Origin: Gordonibacter sp036659115
GTDB taxonomy: Bacteria; Actinomycetota; Coriobacteriia; Coriobacteriales; Eggerthellaceae
DNA: 22,107 nucleotides
Strand: one strand, 5' to 3'
Assembly (NCBI RefSeq): GCF_036659115.1
Contig: NZ_JAVXDF010000041.1
The number at the start of each line of letters is the position of its first letter. The first letter of the stretch is position 1. Made by a program: the position numbers and the translations under genes. Below, piece by piece: positions 14,261 through 21,779 of the stretch. Below the pieces are notes generated by a model. The model searched no databases. It worked only from the letters and a program-made list of their open reading frames with translations, and was not told the DNA's origin.

Positions 14261-14926
14261 TTACGCGCTTCTCTCCCGCAATGCCGCCATCTCCCGCTCA
14301 AGCACCTCAAGGCGCTCGCAGAGGTTGTCGCACTGCTCCTCGATGGGGTCGGGCAGGTTCTCCTTATGCAGCTCCGCGTCTTTTTTCTCGCTCTCGACGC
14401 GCATGCCATCGCGCATGACGACGCGTCCAGGAATGCCCACGACGGTCGAGTTGGGGGGAACGTCGCAGACTACGACCGCGCCGCCGCCCACCTTCGAGTT
14501 CTCGCCCACCACGATGTTGCCCAGCACCGACGCGCCGACACCCACCAGCACGTTATCTTGCAACGTGGGATGTCGCTTGCCGGTCTCCTTGCCCGTACCG
14601 CCAAGTGTGACCCCTTGGTACAACGTCACATCATCGCCGATGATCGTGGTCTCGCCGATGATGACGGCCATGGCATGATCGATGAAGAAACGTCGGCCGA
14701 TCACGGCACCCGGATGTATCTCCACACCCGTCATAAAGCGGGTGAACTGGGAAGAGACGCGAGCAAGCCGGCACCATCCGTGATTCCATAGGAAATGCTC
14801 GATCACATGCGACCAGCGCGCATGCAGACCCGGATAGGTAAGCCAGATGATGAACGAGCCCTGAGCTGCGGGGTCGCGCTCTTTGACCGCCCGTATATCT
14901 TCCCCCATAGTTTTGAATATATTCAT
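14261..14926 (-). CDS. cysE: Serine O-acetyltransferase CysE
   Basis: Acetylates serine with acetyl-CoA, the first step of cysteine synthesis. It begins MNIFKTMGEDIRAVKERDPAAQG, the usual start of the short bacterial form. The left-handed beta-helix has hexapeptide repeats from about residue 65: TGVEIHPGAVIGRRFFIDHAMAVIIGET, then DDVTLYQGVTLGGTGKETGKRHPTL and VGVGASVLGNIVVGENSKVGGGAVV. A charged, probably helical tail (VESEKKDAELHKENLPDPIEEQ...) extends beyond the fold; 221 residues in all. ATG 14924-14926 is chosen because the family starts there; an in-frame ATG at 14962 would add 12 residues but overlaps the likely promoter. GACGGGAC is a weak ribosome site. Confidence 0.94.
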   Translation of the reverse strand: MNIFKTMGEDIRAVKERDPAAQGSFIIWLTYPGLHARWSHVIEHFLWNHGWCRLARVSSQFTRFMTGVEIHPGAVIGRRFFIDHAMAVIIGETTIIGDDVTLYQGVTLGGTGKETGKRHPTLQDNVLVGVGASVLGNIVVGENSKVGGGAVVVCDVPPNSTVVGIPGRVVMRDGMRVESEKKDAELHKENLPDPIEEQCDNLCERLEVLEREMAALRERSA

Positions 14927-14952
14927 GAATGTCCCGTCTCTTTCGATGCAGA

Positions 14953-15002
14953 ATTGTAGCACAGGGCCGCCCGTTCTTCGGCGGTCGCGGACTTGGTGCT
15001 AC
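14953..15002 (-). promoter_or_regulatory. cysE promoter within an inverted repeat overlapping the ispF stop
   Basis: Read leftward, TGCTACAAT is an extended -10 (TACAAT 14958-14953), predicting a start near 14946 and a 20-base leader. GTGCTAC/GTAGCAC form a 7-bp inverted repeat (14956-14962 and 14996-15002) around a CCGCC/GGCGG inner hairpin. The right arm contains the ispF stop, the left arm the cysE -10. The two may share an end-of-transcript hairpin and promoter. No clear -35. Confidence 0.5.
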
Positions 15003-15514
15003 TTACATCGACAGAGAAGGCAGGCAGCGGTGGCAGAGATACCCTCTTCGCGGCCTTCGAAACCGAGGTGCTCGGTGGTGGTGGCTTTCACGCCGACGTT
15101 GTCGACGGAAACACCCATCGCGGTAGCTAGGTTCTGGCGCATGGCTTCGCGATAGGGAGATAGTTTTGGTGCCTGGGCTGCGACGACGCTGTCGACGTCG
15201 AGAATGTCGTATCCTTGGCTTCGCACAAAGGCGGCCACCGCAGCCAGCAGGACCAGCGAGTCGGCATCTTTGTACGCCGGGTCGGTATCGGGAAAGAGCC
15301 TGCCGATATCGCCGCCGCGCACGCCGCCGAGCAGTGCGTCGGATATGGCGTGAGCCAGCACATCGGCATCGGAATGCCCCAGCAGGCCGCGCACGTGGGG
15401 GATGTCCACGCCGCCGAGGACAAGCCTGCGACCCTCGGCGAAGGCATGTACGTCATAGCCTTGCCCGATGCGCAGGCGCGTGGGGTCGAACGAGGAAGGC
15501 TCGAGGCCTGTCAT
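14999..15514 (-). CDS. ispF: 2-C-methyl-D-erythritol 2,4-cyclodiphosphate synthase
   Basis: Cyclises CDP-ME 2-phosphate in the MEP isoprenoid pathway. Metal ligands are in IGQGYDVHAF (D21, H23) and LLGHSDADVLAHAISDALLG. The family end motif TTTEHLGFEGREEGISATA is intact. At 171 residues it is about ten longer than E. coli IspF owing to the N-terminus (MTGLEPSSFDPTR). Its ATG overlaps the ispD stop as ATGA, so translation is coupled. IspD and IspF act two steps apart, with IspE missing from the window. Confidence 0.96.
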   Translation of the reverse strand: MTGLEPSSFDPTRLRIGQGYDVHAFAEGRRLVLGGVDIPHVRGLLGHSDADVLAHAISDALLGGVRGGDIGRLFPDTDPAYKDADSLVLLAAVAAFVRSQGYDILDVDSVVAAQAPKLSPYREAMRQNLATAMGVSVDNVGVKATTTEHLGFEGREEGISATAACLLCRCK

Positions 15515-16353
15515 CGCTCGAGATCCTTCAGGTAGATCGCGCGCACTGCCGCAGCCAGCATCAGGTAATCTTCAGGCACGGTGAGCTTAATATTGTCGCG
15601 CTTGCCCTCCACCACCAGCACACGGCCGCCCAAGCGCTCGATCAGAGCCGAATCGTCGGTTCCCACAAAACCGTCGGAGAGCGCCGAGGCGTGGGCGCGG
15701 CGATAGATGCCCGCGCGGAATACCTGCGGCGTCTGGGCATTCCAGAACACGCGCCGGTCGGGCGTGCCCACGATAACGCCGTTTTCCACCACCTTGAGGG
15801 TGTCAACCGCCGGATGAGCCACGACGGCACCGTCGCAGTCGATGTTTCCCTTCAGCGTGGCGATAGTGTGCGCGATAAGGTCAGGCGAGATCAGCGGGCG
15901 AGCGCCATCGTGCAGGATGACGTACTCGTACTCGTCGGGTACGAATTCCAAACCCGAGAACGCCGATTCCTGACGACTAGGACCCGAGGAGGCCACGACG
16001 ATAGGCGTGACGAACGGGAACGGATCGATAGCACACTTCAAATACTCCGAGCAGCGGTCCTCCGGGCACACGATCACGATGAGGCCGACATCGCCCACCG
16101 CGTCGAATGCTTCGGCCGACCAGGTAAGGATGGGCTTGCCGGCGATTTCCACCAGCTGTTTGCCGCCTTCCTTGCCGAACCGCTCCCCCGTGCCACCCGC
16201 CAGGATGATGGCCGCCGTCTTGGGATTCTTGTCAACCTCGCCCTTCAGCCCATGTAGCGACTGGGAAAGCGCATCGAAGTCGAAGCCGTCTTCCGTAAGC
16301 ACCGGCACCGGAAGCACTTCCGACGAGAAAATGGGGTCAATCGTTTGAGACAT
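15511..16353 (-). CDS. ispD: 2-C-methyl-D-erythritol 4-phosphate cytidylyltransferase
   Basis: Couples CTP to methylerythritol phosphate in the MEP pathway. The nucleotide-binding loop AAIILAGGTGERFGKEGGKQ lies at about 47-66; HDGARPL, GRDN-type EGKRDNIKLTVPED and TPQVFR are all present. The family normally begins within a few residues of the loop, so about 40 N-terminal residues (MSQTIDPIFSSEVLPVPVL...) are extra. They may be a real extension: CGAAGGAT lies 7 bases before ATG 16353 and there is no better start nearer the loop. It is separated from clpC by a terminator. Confidence 0.95.
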   Translation of the reverse strand: MSQTIDPIFSSEVLPVPVLTEDGFDFDALSQSLHGLKGEVDKNPKTAAIILAGGTGERFGKEGGKQLVEIAGKPILTWSAEAFDAVGDVGLIVIVCPEDRCSEYLKCAIDPFPFVTPIVVASSGPSRQESAFSGLEFVPDEYEYVILHDGARPLISPDLIAHTIATLKGNIDCDGAVVAHPAVDTLKVVENGVIVGTPDRRVFWNAQTPQVFRAGIYRRAHASALSDGFVGTDDSALIERLGGRVLVVEGKRDNIKLTVPEDYLMLAAAVRAIYLKDLER

Positions 16354-16377
16354 GGAGTATCCTTCGTTGCCCTACCG

Positions 16378-16409
16378 AGAAAACGGGCATCGCCCACGCG
16401 ATGCCCGTT
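16378..16409 (-). terminator. clpC terminator
   Basis: A perfect 11-bp stem, AACGGGCATCG (16382-16392) and CGATGCCCGTT (16399-16409), has a 6-base loop. Read leftward it is followed by TTCTC, giving GTTTTCTC. It lies 20 bases after the clpC stop and before ispD. Confidence 0.85.
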
Positions 16410-16428
16410 CGATCACATCGTGCGCCCG

Positions 16429-18996
16429 TTAGTCGGCCGCACCGCCCGACACCGACCCGCCGCCCGAAGAAACTCCGGCATGGCCCAGATCGTAGTTCGT
16501 CAGCAGCAGTTCGGCTTCCCGTGCTATGCTATCACGTTTCCGGGGCTCGGGGATAGCCCCTGAACCCTGAGTGAACACCAACTCGCCGTCAACCGCGTCC
16601 ACGTCGATGATAGAACCGGTCGTCCACTTGCCCTCGAGGATATCCTCGGACAGCGGATCTTCCAGCAGACGCTGGATAGCCCGGCGCAGCGGACGGGCGC
16701 CGAATGCGGTATCGGTGCCTTCTTTGGCCACCAGCTTGCACGCCGCATCGGTCAGATTGATGGACATGTTCTGCGCGATCAGACGCTCGCGCAGATCCGC
16801 CACCATCAGCTTCACGATCTGGGCGATCTGCTCGGCATTCAAGGACTTAAACACGATGATCTCGTCGATACGGTTCAAGAACTCGGGCCTGAACAGCTTC
16901 TTCATCTCGGACATGACGCGGCTTTTAATCTCCTTGTCAGAGAGCCCCGCATGGTCGTCGGTCGAGAAGCCCAGCGTCGCCGGCTGCGCGATCTCGCGTG
17001 CTCCCACGTTCGAGGTCATGATGATGACCGCGTTGCGGAAGTCTACCGTACGGCCCTGCGCGTCCGTCAAGCGTCCCTCCTCCAGAATCTGGAGCAGAAT
17101 GTTGAACACGTCGGGGTGCGCCTTCTCGATCTCGTCGAACAGCACAACCGAGTAAGGGCGCTGACGCACAGCCTTCGTCAGCTGGCCGCCCTCGTCAAAG
17201 CCCACATAGCCCGGAGGGCTGCCCACCAGACGGCTGACCGAGTGCTTCTCCATGTACTCCGACATGTCGAAGGACAACAGCGCGTCCTCCGAGTTGAATA
17301 GGAACGCAGCGAGCGCCTTGGAAAGCTCGGTCTTGCCAACACCCGACGGGCCGAGGAAGATGAACGAGCCGGCAGGGCGCTTGGGGTCCTTAAGACCGCT
17401 ACGGGAGCGGCGGATGGCCTTCGACAGCGCCGTAACCGCTTCGTCCTGGCCCACGACGCGCTCATGCAGCACGCCTTCCATGCGCAGCAGCTTCTCGGTC
17501 TCCGCCTCGGTCAGGTTCGACACAGGAACGCCCGTGGTCATGGACACCACGTCGGCGATATCCTCGACCGTCACCTGGTGGACGGTTTTCTGGGCGGTTT
17601 CCTCCCAGTCCTTCTCGGCCGTCTCGCGCTTTTCTTTCAGCTGGGCCTCTTGGTCGCGCAGGGTTGCAGCGCGCTCGAAGTCCTGGGCGGCGATGGCGCC
17701 GTCCTTCTCGCCGCGCACGCGGCGCAGTTCGTCGTCAAGCTCGCGTAACTCGGGCGGCAGCGTCATGTTGCGGATGCGCATGCGCGCGCCCGCCTCGTCC
17801 ATCACATCGATGGCCTTGTCGGGCAAGAAGCGGTCCTGGATGTAGCGGCTGGCCAGTGAAACGGCGGCCTGCAGCGCGTCGTCGGAGAATTTCACCTGGT
17901 GATGCGCCTCATAGCGGTCGCGCAGACCCTCCATGATGCGCACTGTCTGCTCCTCGTTAGGCTCGCCCACGGTGATGGGCTGGAAGCGGCGCTCCAGCGC
18001 GGTGTCCTTCTCCAGGTGCTTGCGGTACTCTTCGATAGTAGTAGCGCCGATCACCTGGATCTCACCGCGGGACAGCGGCGGCTTCAGGATGGCGGCAGCG
18101 TCGATAGAGCCTTCGGCCGAACCCGCACCGATAAGCGTGTGCATCTCGTCGATGAACAGGATGATGTCGCCTGAATCCATCACTTCCTTAATGCACTTCT
18201 TCAGGCGCTCTTCAAACTCACCGCGGTACTTCGAACCAGCCACGAGCGCGCTCACGTCCAGTGTGAACAGGCGCTTGCCGCGCAGGATGTCGGGCACCTG
18301 GTTGGACACGATCAGCTGGGCCAAGCCCTCGGCTACGGCCGTTTTGCCCACGCCCGGCTCGCCGATGAGCAGCGGGTTATTCTTCTGGCGGCGGGAGAGC
18401 ACCTGCATGACGCGCTCGATCTCGCCCGCACGGCCGATGACCGGGTCGAGCTTGCCGTCGCGCGCCTTTTGGGTAAGGTCGGTGCCGAACTCCTTCAGCA
18501 CGCTGTCGCCCGCATTGTTGCCCTGGTCGAACGCGTTGCGGCCAGCGTAGACCGGGCTTTGCCCCACCAGGTCGTTGAGTGCGCTGCGCACGTTGTCGCC
18601 GGACACGTTCAGGCGCGTGAGCACCTCGAGTGCCGTGCCGTCGCCCTCGCGCACGATGCCGAGCAGCAAGTGCTCGGTGGAGATATAGGATTGACCCATC
18701 TGCATGGCCTCACGCAGGGAGTTCTCCAGCACGCGCTTCACCCGTGGCGTGAAAGATAGGTGGCCGGACACGTCGGTATCCTCGTCAATGGAGACGACCT
18801 GGCGGATGGCCTGCACGACCGCGTCGTACTTCACATTCAGGCGGTCGAGCGCCTGGGCCGCCAGGCCGTCCTTCTCCTGTATAAGGCCGAGCAGGATATG
18901 CTCGGTGCCTACGTAGGGCTGATGCAGCGTGCGAGCCTCGTCCTGAGCCAGGACAAGCACCTTGCGCGCTTTGTCGGTAAACTTCTCAAAAGACAT
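16429..18996 (-). CDS. clpC: AAA+ unfoldase ClpC
   Basis: ATP-driven unfoldase that feeds ClpP and handles stress-damaged proteins. At 855 residues it has the full ClpC layout. A duplicated N-domain begins FEKFTDKARKVLVLAQDEA. The first AAA module has Walker A GEPGVGKT near 213. A UVR-type linker (LRRVRGEKDGAIAAQDFERAATLRDQEAQL) is near 428-458 and marks ClpC rather than ClpB. The second AAA module has GPSGVGKT near 553 and the sensor region FGARPLRRAIQ. The tail is unusual: about 35 residues rich in Gly and Ser (VSSGGGSVSGGAAD). GAGG lies 6 bases before the ATG. The CIRCE at 19043 points to HrcA repression and heat induction. No ctsR or mcsAB is adjacent. Confidence 0.97.
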   Translation of the reverse strand: MSFEKFTDKARKVLVLAQDEARTLHQPYVGTEHILLGLIQEKDGLAAQALDRLNVKYDAVVQAIRQVVSIDEDTDVSGHLSFTPRVKRVLENSLREAMQMGQSYISTEHLLLGIVREGDGTALEVLTRLNVSGDNVRSALNDLVGQSPVYAGRNAFDQGNNAGDSVLKEFGTDLTQKARDGKLDPVIGRAGEIERVMQVLSRRQKNNPLLIGEPGVGKTAVAEGLAQLIVSNQVPDILRGKRLFTLDVSALVAGSKYRGEFEERLKKCIKEVMDSGDIILFIDEMHTLIGAGSAEGSIDAAAILKPPLSRGEIQVIGATTIEEYRKHLEKDTALERRFQPITVGEPNEEQTVRIMEGLRDRYEAHHQVKFSDDALQAAVSLASRYIQDRFLPDKAIDVMDEAGARMRIRNMTLPPELRELDDELRRVRGEKDGAIAAQDFERAATLRDQEAQLKEKRETAEKDWEETAQKTVHQVTVEDIADVVSMTTGVPVSNLTEAETEKLLRMEGVLHERVVGQDEAVTALSKAIRRSRSGLKDPKRPAGSFIFLGPSGVGKTELSKALAAFLFNSEDALLSFDMSEYMEKHSVSRLVGSPPGYVGFDEGGQLTKAVRQRPYSVVLFDEIEKAHPDVFNILLQILEEGRLTDAQGRTVDFRNAVIIMTSNVGAREIAQPATLGFSTDDHAGLSDKEIKSRVMSEMKKLFRPEFLNRIDEIIVFKSLNAEQIAQIVKLMVADLRERLIAQNMSINLTDAACKLVAKEGTDTAFGARPLRRAIQRLLEDPLSEDILEGKWTTGSIIDVDAVDGELVFTQGSGAIPEPRKRDSIAREAELLLTNYDLGHAGVSSGGGSVSGGAAD

Positions 18997-19042
18997 GTAA
19001 GCCTCGATTCTCGCGGAGCTTCAGTAGTGTTTCACCTACATG

Positions 19043-19069
19043 CTAGCACTCTTGTTAATCGAGTGCTAA
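19043..19069 (-). promoter_or_regulatory. CIRCE operator (HrcA site) over the clpC promoter
   Basis: The consensus TTAGCACTC-N9-GAGTGCTAA is matched at all but one base: arms CTAGCACTC (19043-19051) and GAGTGCTAA (19061-19069), exactly 9 bases apart. Read leftward, an extended -10 (TGCTAGCAT, about 19047-19039) overlaps the operator, so HrcA binding would block transcription. The clpC ATG lies 47 bases downstream. Confidence 0.92.
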
Positions 19070-19163
19070 TTCGATACCTGCTTGTCACGAGTTCCACACG
19101 AGAATGCACGGACTATCACTCGCCATTACGGGGACGGCACCGCATCCGCATGGCACGAACAAC

Positions 19164-19180
19164 GCGGGCAGCTTTCCCGC
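19164..19180 (-). other. Hairpin abutting the assembly gap
   Basis: GCGGG (19164-19168) pairs with CCCGC (19176-19180). Read leftward it is followed by GTTGTTCGTG. It could terminate a transcript entering from the unsequenced gap. The remaining bases 19070-19163 hold no recognisable feature. Confidence 0.3.
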
Positions 19181-19280
19181 NNNNNNNNNNNNNNNNNNNN
19201 NNNNNNNNNNNNNNNNNNNNNNNNNNNNNNNNNNNNNNNNNNNNNNNNNNNNNNNNNNNNNNNNNNNNNNNNNNNNNNNN
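19181..19280. other. Assembly gap of 100 N
   Basis: Exactly 100 N, the conventional filler for a gap of unknown length. The real distance between lysS and clpC is therefore unknown and open frames across it are artefacts. Confidence 0.97.
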
Positions 19281-19309
19281 CATCCAGGTCTTTCGAGCCC
19301 CTCAACCAG

Positions 19310-19338
19310 CGAGGGCATCCGGATTTCGGATGCCCTCG
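19310..19338 (-). terminator. Hairpin after lysS
   Basis: A 12-bp stem, CGAGGGCATCCG (19310-19321) and CGGATGCCCTCG (19327-19338), with a 5-base loop lies 9 bases after the lysS stop. Read leftward the following CTGGTTGAGG has no U-run, so efficiency is uncertain. Its GGGCATC core resembles the clpC terminator. Confidence 0.55.
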
Positions 19339-19347
19339 TCGTGACCG

Positions 19348-20847
19348 TTAGTTTCGCGCTTCGTCCCTCATGTGCGGGAACAGCAGCACGTCGCGGATGG
19401 AGGGAGCGTCGGTGAGCAGCATGACCAAGCGGTCGATGCCGATGCCGCACCCGCCCGCCGGAGGCATGCCGTACTCGAGCGCGCGCACGTAGTCGTCGTC
19501 GTAGCCCATAGCCTCGTCGTCGCCCATATCCTTGGCCTCCACCTGCGCGCGGAAGCGTTCGGCCTGGTCGACCGGGTCGTTCAGCTCGCCGAAGGCGTTG
19601 GCGTACTCATGACCGCAAACGAACAGCTCGAAGCGTTCGGTGAGGTTCGGATCGCCGGCCTTCTTCTTGGCCAGCGGCGACACCTCGAGGGGATGCTCCG
19701 TCACGAACGTCGGCTGGATGAGCTTCTCCTCGGCCACTGCCTCGAATACCTCGGCAATAAGCTTGCCCTTGCCCCAGGCGGCCTCCGCATGGCCCCCGTT
19801 GCGCTCGAGGATGCTCACCAGCTCGTCGCGCGTGCGCTCGAAGCTCACGTCCTCGCCCGCACCGGCACTTGCCAGCTCGATCATGGTCGCGCGGCGCCAC
19901 GTGCCGCTCAGGTCGACCGCCGTGCCCTGGTACTCAACCTGCAGCGTGCCGATCGAGGCGAGCGCTGCCGCCTGCACGACGCCCTGCGTAAGCTCCATCA
20001 TGCCTTCAAGATCGCTGAACGCCTGATAGAACTCCATCGTGGTGAACTCGGGGTTGTGGTACGGGTCCATGCCCTCGTTGCGGAACTGGCGCCCGATCTC
20101 GAACACCTTCTCGAAGCCGCCCACGATAAGGCGCTTCAAGTGCAGCTCGGTGGCGATGCGCAGGTAATACTCGCGGTCGAGCGCGTTATGGTGCGTCTCG
20201 AACGGACGTGCGTTCGCGCCGCCCAGGATGGGATGTAGGATAGGCGTTTCCACCTCGTAGAAGCCCTGATCCTCCATGTAGCGACGGATGGCCGCGACGA
20301 TCTTGAAACGCTTCTCGAACGTGCTCTTCACCTCGGGGTTCATGACCAGGTCGATATAGCGCTGACGATAGCGCGTCTCTTTGTCAGCCAAGCCGTGGAA
20401 CTTCTCAGGCAGCGGGCGCAGCGACTTGCTCAAAAGCTCGAAGGACTGCACCGACACGGACAGCTGACCGCGCTTCGTGCGCATCATGGTGCCCGACACG
20501 CCGATCCAGTCGCCCACGTCGAGGTCCTTGAGCTTCGCGAACTCGTCTTCGCCAAGCGCGTTGATGCGGCAGAACAGCTGCATATCGGCCGTGGAGTCGC
20601 GAAGCTCGAGGAAGGCGAGCTTGCCCTGGTCGCGCTTGGCCATGACGCGGCCGGCCACCTGCACCTCGTCTTCGGTGCTCTCGCCGTCGGCCAGCTCGGC
20701 GTACTGCACGACCAAATCGCCCAGATGGTGCGAGTAGGCGAACGCGTTTCCATAGGGGTTCTCGCCCGCCGCGATAAGCGCTTCGCGCTTGGCAAGCCGC
20801 ACCGCGATGGGATCATCTTCGATAGTCTGTTCGGTGGTGTCGCTCAT
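19348..20847 (-). CDS. lysS: Lysyl-tRNA synthetase, class II
   Basis: Charges tRNA-Lys. An OB-fold anticodon domain (about 62-150, VQVAGRVMAKRDQGKLAFLELRD) precedes the class II core. Motif 1 region: ETPILHPILGGANARPFETHHNALD. Motif 2: FRNEGMDPYHNPEFTTMEFYQAF. Motif 3: GCGIGIDRLVMLLTDAPSIRDVLLFPHMR. The 499 residues are typical, without a C-terminal fusion. Its ATG follows directly on the greA stop (TAAATG), so the two are one operon and translation is probably coupled. The stop TAA is at 19348-19350. Confidence 0.97.
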   Translation of the reverse strand: MSDTTEQTIEDDPIAVRLAKREALIAAGENPYGNAFAYSHHLGDLVVQYAELADGESTEDEVQVAGRVMAKRDQGKLAFLELRDSTADMQLFCRINALGEDEFAKLKDLDVGDWIGVSGTMMRTKRGQLSVSVQSFELLSKSLRPLPEKFHGLADKETRYRQRYIDLVMNPEVKSTFEKRFKIVAAIRRYMEDQGFYEVETPILHPILGGANARPFETHHNALDREYYLRIATELHLKRLIVGGFEKVFEIGRQFRNEGMDPYHNPEFTTMEFYQAFSDLEGMMELTQGVVQAAALASIGTLQVEYQGTAVDLSGTWRRATMIELASAGAGEDVSFERTRDELVSILERNGGHAEAAWGKGKLIAEVFEAVAEEKLIQPTFVTEHPLEVSPLAKKKAGDPNLTERFELFVCGHEYANAFGELNDPVDQAERFRAQVEAKDMGDDEAMGYDDDYVRALEYGMPPAGGCGIGIDRLVMLLTDAPSIRDVLLFPHMRDEARN

Positions 20848-21318
20848 TTAGTGCTCGATCTTCACGATAGTCATGACGATATCGCGCCCGGTAGGCCCGG
20901 TCGTCTCGACAACATCGCCCTTCTTGTGGCCCAGCAATGCCGACCCGACGGGCGACTCGTTGCTGATCTTGCCGGCTGCGGCATCGCTTTCCGCGCCGCC
21001 CACGATGGTGAACACGCGCTCTTTGCCGCCCATGTCCACGGTGACCACACTGCCGATGTTCACTTTGTTCGAACGCTTCGGCGCCGTGACGACCGTGGCC
21101 TCCGAGAGGATACGGCTGATCTCGGCGATACGCGCCTCCACCATGCCCTGCTCGTTCTTCGCGTCGTCGTACTCGGAGTTCTCCGAGATATCGCCGAACT
21201 CGCGCGCGGTCTTGATGCGCTCGCCCATCTCTGCGCGCTTCTCGGTCTCGAGGTAGTGCAATTCTTCCTCGAGCTTGACTTTGCCTTCTTGCGTAAGAAT
21301 AAAATTGTCATTCGCCAT
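20848..21318 (-). CDS. greA: Transcription elongation factor GreA
   Basis: Rescues backtracked RNA polymerase by stimulating transcript cleavage. The 156 residues have the N-terminal coiled coil (LTQEGKVKLEEELHYLETEKRAEMGERIKTAREFGDISENSEYDDAKNEQ). The acidic tip residues are in the GDISENSEYDDAK segment. The C-terminal FKBP-like domain has GSVVTVDMGGKERVFTIVG, ISNESPVGSALLGHKKGDVVE. ATG 21318 is chosen because AGGTGAGA lies 5 bases before it and the family starts here; the frame is open upstream to 21426. It is first in the greA-lysS operon, with its own promoter. Confidence 0.96.
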   Translation of the reverse strand: MANDNFILTQEGKVKLEEELHYLETEKRAEMGERIKTAREFGDISENSEYDDAKNEQGMVEARIAEISRILSEATVVTAPKRSNKVNIGSVVTVDMGGKERVFTIVGGAESDAAAGKISNESPVGSALLGHKKGDVVETTGPTGRDIVMTIVKIEH

Positions 21319-21337
21319 TGCTGTCTCACCTGTCCAT

Positions 21338-21372
21338 AACATACAACAGGCGCGCTCGGTTGCCAAGCGCGC
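21338..21372 (-). promoter_or_regulatory. greA-lysS promoter with inverted repeat over the -35
   Basis: Read leftward, TTGGCA (21366-21361) and TATGTT (21343-21338) are exactly 17 bases apart. GCGCGCT (21350-21356) and AGCGCGC (21366-21372) form a 7-bp inverted repeat with a 9-base spacer that covers the -35. This could be an operator; the regulator is unknown. The start would fall about 15 bases before the ATG. Confidence 0.6.
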
Positions 21373-21424
21373 AGTTTCAGTGACTGTTAAGCGGAGGTGC
21401 AGGCCCGAAGGCCGCCCGATATAC

Positions 21425-21467
21425 AAAAAAGCGGCATGCGCTCGGCCAAGCCGTCAGCGCATACCGC
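21425..21467 (-). terminator. tatA terminator
   Basis: A long hairpin, GCGG-c-ATGCGCT (21431-21442) and AGCGCAT-a-CCGC (21456-21467), has one internal mismatch and inner CGG/CCG pairing. Read leftward it is followed by six U (21430-21425). It isolates tatA from greA. Confidence 0.88.
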
Positions 21468-21488
21468 AGACTGCTTCGATTCCGCGTG

Positions 21489-21779
21489 CTATTCGGCCTT
21501 CTTCTTTGCCGCCGTAGTCGTCGTTTTCTTGGCAGCCGTCGTCGTCTTGCGGACCGGCTTCTCCTCTACGACTTCCTCAACGACCTCTTCTTCGCCGTCT
21601 TCTTCCTCGTCCTCGGCTTCGTCGATGGCCTTCTTGGGGCCACCCATGCCGTCGCGGAGGTTCTTGACGGTCTTGCCGATTGCGCCGCCGAGCTTCGGAA
21701 GGTTCTTCGGCCCGAAGATCAACAGGATGACTGCCAAGATAATAAGCAGCTCCGGCATTCCCATACCCAAGATTTTCAT
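21489..21779 (-). CDS. tatA: Sec-independent translocase subunit TatA/TatE
   Basis: Forms the pore or oligomer component of the twin-arginine pathway for folded proteins. The 96 residues have one membrane helix (PELLIILAVILLIFGPKNLP), the FGPKNLPKLG hinge and amphipathic helix GGAIGKTVKNLRDGMGG. A long acidic run (EDEEEDGEEEVVEEVVEE) and a Lys/Thr/Ala-rich tail (KTTTAAKKTTTTAAKKKAE) follow. ATG 21777-21779 is used because GGAGG lies 7 bases before it; an upstream TTG would include the ribosome site. No tatC or tatB is in the window. Sec- and Mo-type respiratory enzymes in such organisms often use Tat, but none is seen here. Confidence 0.9.
   Translation of the reverse strand: MKILGMGMPELLIILAVILLIFGPKNLPKLGGAIGKTVKNLRDGMGGPKKAIDEAEDEEEDGEEEVVEEVVEEKPVRKTTTAAKKTTTTAAKKKAE

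Noticed and set aside
12438..14678. Plus-strand open frame of 746 codons
   Set aside because: Antisense to U32, cysS and cysE, rich in Arg, His and Ser as expected for a shadow of GC-rich genes; no recognisable domain.
19082..19450. Open frames running through the N block
   Set aside because: They are artefacts of translating unknown bases.
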